NCBI RefSeq assembly: GCF_900129005.1
Contig: NZ_FQUN01000016.1
Location: 1-64,000, forward strand
Direction of reading: 5' to 3'
DNA length: 64,000 nucleotides
DNA from: Leeuwenhoekiella marinoflava DSM 3653
GTDB taxonomy: Bacteria > Bacteroidota > Bacteroidia > Flavobacteriales > Flavobacteriaceae
The notes beneath the pieces are model-generated. The model worked only from the letters and a program-made list of their open reading frames with translations. It was not told the origin of the DNA and did not search any database. Below are positions 61,501 to 64,000 of the stretch, piece after piece. The number at the start of each line of letters is the position of its first letter. The first letter of the stretch is position 1. A program made the translations under genes and the position numbers.

Positions 61501-64000
61501 CTCTGAAACAGTGCTGGCCACAGTTTGAACGTAACGCTTATATTGATACGAATTGGGTTGCCCAAATGTGAACCCAAATGTTTTTAATTCATCAAAGTTT
61601 GACAATATAGTGTTGCGATAATTGCTGCGATTGCTAAAGGTATTTCTAAAATAGGTGAGTTCGTTTACCTGAGGTCTATTAAACGATGGGAAGCTGGTAT
61701 AGCCTTTATTGTAATAATCGTCAAAATCAACTGTTGTTTCCCAGGAAGGTGTAGTAAACTGATCGAGAGATGCGTCATACATCGAAGCCAGAATTTCGGC
61801 ATCAGGGGTTTTACCCGAATCGTCTTTTAGTGTGAAGCTCCAGGTTTCTTCAACGCCTGGTTGCATTTTGTTTCTAAATGTTTTGGTGCTAAAATTAAGT
61901 TTTGATTGTACCAAGGCTGATGTGGAAATCGTTGTTTGCCAGGAAACCGGCAAACCGTTTTTTATGCCAAAAATCTGAATAAGTGTCCCGTTCTGCTCGG
62001 TGTTTCTATACGGGATATCGAGCTTTTTACTACCTGAAAAAGTAACTTTCTTGTCATAAAATTTCTCCTGACCGTCAAATGCTTTTACGTAAACGGAAAG
62101 GCTGTCAAAACCGGTCGCTAACAAGAGTTGAATTTTCTTAGAATGTTCTAGGTCTTTGTCCAGTACAGAGACTTCAAAAGATTTATGGTCGGGAAGTGAT
62201 TTAGCTGCTGTGTCGGTAAGGTCAAAAGTTTCTTTGGTTTCTGTTGTAGCTCCGTTCTCACTTTTTAAGTTTATAATAGCCACATACTTTCCTGAAGGCC
62301 ATTTTTCATCCGGCAAAAGTTTTTGTTTGTAAGATCCGCTGGTTTCAAATGTTGTTTCAAAAAGGAGCTTGCCCTTTGGCCAGTTTTCCACTTTTTGCTC
62401 ATCAAAATAGGGTTCAGTTGGGAAGGCTTTTTTAAAGTCTGCAGCAGAAATGGTTTGAATTTCGGGAGCTTCCCAAAGTCGTTCTCCTAAAATACGGTCG
62501 GGAGCCTGTAGCTTATAAATTTTTAAAGTGCCTGAGGCTGTAACTTCCTGATCGTTGAGGTTTTTTGATTCGATATAAATATCAAGACTGTCATTGATTA
62601 AAGTCTGTTGAGGTAAGCGCAGGCTTGCGATTAAATTCTTATTACCAATTCTGACCGTAGTTGAAGCACTTCGGGTTTCCCCGCTGAGATCGGTTACTTC
62701 TGCGTAGATTTTATAGCTGTAAATTGCTTCATCTTCCGCAGGAATATCGGAGGCAAATTTGATTTCAAAACTTCCTTCGTTGTTAGTTGCAATGGTGTCA
62801 TTGGCAATTTGCAGTGATTCCTGAGACCCTCCATAGCGCCAGTAGCTGAATTGCTTGGTTCTTGTAATGGTATATTTAACTGGTATCTCAGAGAGTTTAG
62901 CGCCCATAAACGACTCCGCCATTCCTTGTATTTGAATACTATCTCCCGGCATAAAGGCTTCTTCTAGGGGGGTGAAGGTAACCTCAAAGGTAGGCCGTTT
63001 GTATTCTTCGACTTTAAAGGTTGTGGTTTGCCAGTCAAATTCATCAATGCTGTCGTAAAAAAAAGTATCTACATCATAGTTTTCATCAGCATAGATTGAA
63101 AAATCTCCGTTAAGTCCACTTTTTGGAAGCACAAATTCACCTGAGAAGGAACCAAACTCGTTGGTCTTTAAAACAAATTCTTCAATTTCATCATCATTTG
63201 CATTTTCTACGAAAACACTTATCATTTCATTTGCAACCGTTTGAGCCTCTCCATTAAGACGCAATAATAAAATTCCTTTGAAATACACTTTTTGTCCCGG
63301 CCTGTAAATAGCTCTATCTGTATAAATAACAGTTCTGGCGATGGAGTCTGTGTTCTCTTTTATTTCCTCGAGACTGCGATAGTAACCGGGGTAATAGGAA
63401 AGGTTGGTAGAGTCTGATGGAGTTTTGATGGTAATATTGTTTAATCTTCTGTCATTTGGTCGTTTTAAAAGATTTGCAATGCCATTTTTATCGGTGTGTT
63501 TCAGCTGGTCAATTACCTTATTAGCATATTCACCTCTATTTAAAATAATGTACGTCTTGATCTCAGCATTTTTGATCGGTAGTCCTGTTGTTCTGTTTAA
63601 GACTTGAATAGATTCGTAACGGTCGTAATCAGTAAGACTTGCGGTAAGTTCACTTACATTTATAAAACTGTAACTTCCTTCATTAGCCGGAATATTTGCT
63701 GAGGAAGCATAAATTAAATACGATCCTTTTTCCAATGCCGGCAAAATGGTTTCTGTGCTGTGTTGATTGTGATCCTGAGATTTTGGTAGCAGGATTTGCG
63801 CTTCAATTTGAGGTCTTATTTGAATAAAATCTTTAAGGATAGAATCTTGAAAATAGGACTTATCCCGGGCGTCAAGAATGGTAGCGTTAGCTTTATAAAT
63901 TTTTAAAGTAAGCGTATCTATGTTTTTGTAGGTGATGAGTAATCGTCCTTTTTCATCGGGAGTCCAGATTTCTTCAGATTTTAGGTTGAGCTCCGGTTTT
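58561..64000 (-). CDS. Alpha-2-macroglobulin-family protein with carboxypeptidase-like and TonB-plug insert (5' end outside window)
   Basis: The frame stays open to the window edge, so at least 1,800 residues are encoded and the start is missing. From N to C it has MG-type macroglobulin domains (for example AIYRPGQKVYFKG); near 61490-61270 a CarboxypepD_reg-like domain (GIVTDSDGQPLPGVTVIVKG); near 61200-60910 a TonB plug-like domain (VLQGRVAGVEVSAPG, YIVDGVPVEKFD, DAASTALYGSRGANGVIVIT); then the A2M C-terminal half. The thioester motif CSEQ (near 60180-60200) and the QLDSGAFPWFSGG region are present. There is no beta-barrel. It should be a large secreted or membrane-anchored protein acting as a protease trap or surface scaffold; the plug suggests docking to a TonB-linked or Sus-like complex. 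Confidence 0.85.
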   Translation of the reverse strand, partial: KPELNLKSEEIWTPDEKGRLLITYKNIDTLTLKIYKANATILDARDKSYFQDSILKDFIQIRPQIEAQILLPKSQDHNQHSTETILPALEKGSYLIYASSANIPANEGSYSFINVSELTASLTDYDRYESIQVLNRTTGLPIKNAEIKTYIILNRGEYANKVIDQLKHTDKNGIANLLKRPNDRRLNNITIKTPSDSTNLSYYPGYYRSLEEIKENTDSIARTVIYTDRAIYRPGQKVYFKGILLLRLNGEAQTVANEMISVFVENANDDEIEEFVLKTNEFGSFSGEFVLPKSGLNGDFSIYADENYDVDTFFYDSIDEFDWQTTTFKVEEYKRPTFEVTFTPLEEAFMPGDSIQIQGMAESFMGAKLSEIPVKYTITRTKQFSYWRYGGSQESLQIANDTIATNNEGSFEIKFASDIPAEDEAIYSYKIYAEVTDLSGETRSASTTVRIGNKNLIASLRLPQQTLINDSLDIYIESKNLNDQEVTASGTLKIYKLQAPDRILGERLWEAPEIQTISAADFKKAFPTEPYFDEQKVENWPKGKLLFETTFETSGSYKQKLLPDEKWPSGKYVAIINLKSENGATTETKETFDLTDTAAKSLPDHKSFEVSVLDKDLEHSKKIQLLLATGFDSLSVYVKAFDGQEKFYDKKVTFSGSKKLDIPYRNTEQNGTLIQIFGIKNGLPVSWQTTISTSALVQSKLNFSTKTFRNKMQPGVEETWSFTLKDDSGKTPDAEILASMYDASLDQFTTPSWETTVDFDDYYNKGYTSFPSFNRPQVNELTYFRNTFSNRSNYRNTILSNFDELKTFGFTFGQPNSYQYKRYVQTVASTVSESISLQGNTRGIVTDSDGQPLPGVTVIVKGTDTGTTTNFDGEFALDTKPGAVLVFNYIGFIEKQATTAKDKNLYIMLDEDSAHLDEVVVVGYGTQTKKNITGSVAMVQSESVESVLQGRVAGVEVSAPGASEEIRIRGAASVAGGKQPLYIVDGVPVEKFDMSASEITSIDVLKDAASTALYGSRGANGVIVITTKKALDELTQVEARKNLDETAFFFPHIQTDKNGDFSFSFTTPEALTRWKLRLLAHDKNWVTGQMQQTAITQKELSIVPNAPRFLREEDTISFSAKITNLSSSTQSGAATLLLFDALTQEPIDTKLANTQANRTFNLSSKKSTAVSWDLIIPKDIEAVTYRVVAKAGFFSDGEENILPVLTNRTLVTESIPLFIRSGETKTFEFENLKNNTSKTLANHKFTLEYSSNPAWYAIQALPYLMEFEHDCSEQIFSRIYANTLGSHIVTSDPKIADVFKSWKKDSALVSNLDKNEELKNLILAETPWVRDAESETDRKNRIAQLFEVEKLKTQQQADLAKLENSQLDSGAFPWFSGGPASEFITRHIVGGFGHLKKLGVTLDDSGIPDLALVYLDTKLIRDKNKFKTFSTKPEDFYKQRGHLHYLYARSYYLEEAPLNDELKVISTKILNYHENNWQELSVYEKGMFALVANRMGKTDLATKIMTSLKESAVYSETNGMYWKSNRPGWYWYQAPIETHALIIEAFTEITQDTEVLEELKVWLLQNKRTNSWPTTKSTTEAAYALLLSGNDWLSVTDNTKIELGGTTLKTKKLEESDKEAGTGYLKLNWNAEEIDETFASIEIKNKNTSPGFGGAYWQYFEDFDQIKSHTESPLNVEQQLYLKENGPTGATLKQIDSDTPIKVGDLITVRLVVRATSDMEFIHLKDTRASGFEPVNVLSKYKYQDRISYYESTRDAATHFFFDTLRKGTYVLKYNLRANNAGNFSNGITTIESMYAPEFSGHTKGIRVNIDN

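Overview
This window fits a member of the Flavobacteriaceae (Bacteroidota). It carries gliding/type IX secretion genes (gldJ, porU, porV), a pyruvate dehydrogenase E2 with tandem lipoyl domains, a PafA-type alkaline phosphatase, a hypoxanthine phosphoribosyltransferase-adenylate kinase fusion, TAnnTTTG promoter boxes, and no obvious Shine-Dalgarno sequences. The genus cannot be fixed from the sequence alone.

Region 1 (1 to about 19.5 kb) is a composite genomic island. Its right end is marked by a tyrosine integrase (18048-19256, minus) next to a 3' tRNA-Met fragment that looks like an attachment site. The left end lies outside the window. From left to right the island holds: a BfmA-like mobilization gene and a truncated relaxase; a 111-bp leftover of a second integrase's 3' end; a decayed IS66-type element (1553-3040); a sulfur-themed cluster (3.1-9.4 kb); a scar of three broken genes (9.4-10.35 kb); a fluoride-resistance operon led by a fluoride riboswitch (10.5-17.4 kb); and a frameshifted DUF1232 gene.

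The sulfur-themed cluster encodes a metallo-beta-lactamase-fold protein, a LysR regulator, a YeiH-type membrane protein, an AcfC-like lipoprotein, a second periplasmic binding protein, a secreted DsrE-like protein and a TsdA-like dihaem cytochrome c. Together they suggest periplasmic capture and oxidation of a reduced sulfur compound. The fluoride operon pairs two export routes (CrcB channel and CLC-F antiporter) with extra copies of two fluoride-sensitive enzymes (inorganic pyrophosphatase and enolase), plus DUF190, two PAP2 phosphatases, an MFS transporter and a UspA protein.

Region 2 (19.5-21.6 kb) is the junction. It holds paired 11-bp GGTACA repeats on both sides of the tRNA fragment, a leftover of an rteC-like gene, a phased 5 x 11-bp TGTGG repeat, a secreted sugar isomerase-like lipoprotein and an intact tRNA-Val(GAC).

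Region 3 (21.8-64 kb) is ordinary chromosome: murF; gldJ divergent from porU-porV-cdd-pdhA-pdhC; an M28 peptidase-SDR-SprT-ManC-DUF389 run; an Mla-like ABC pair; an alkaline phosphatase; a glycosyltransferase/methyltransferase pair; an ECF-type sigma factor with a small zinc-type anti-sigma candidate; gcvP; a GbsR-type regulator with three small membrane proteins and two matching operator-like palindromes; an M3 peptidase; purK-purE; hpt-adk; obg; and a very large alpha-2-macroglobulin protein with an inserted TonB-plug module that runs off the right edge. I saw no rRNA genes or CRISPR arrays.
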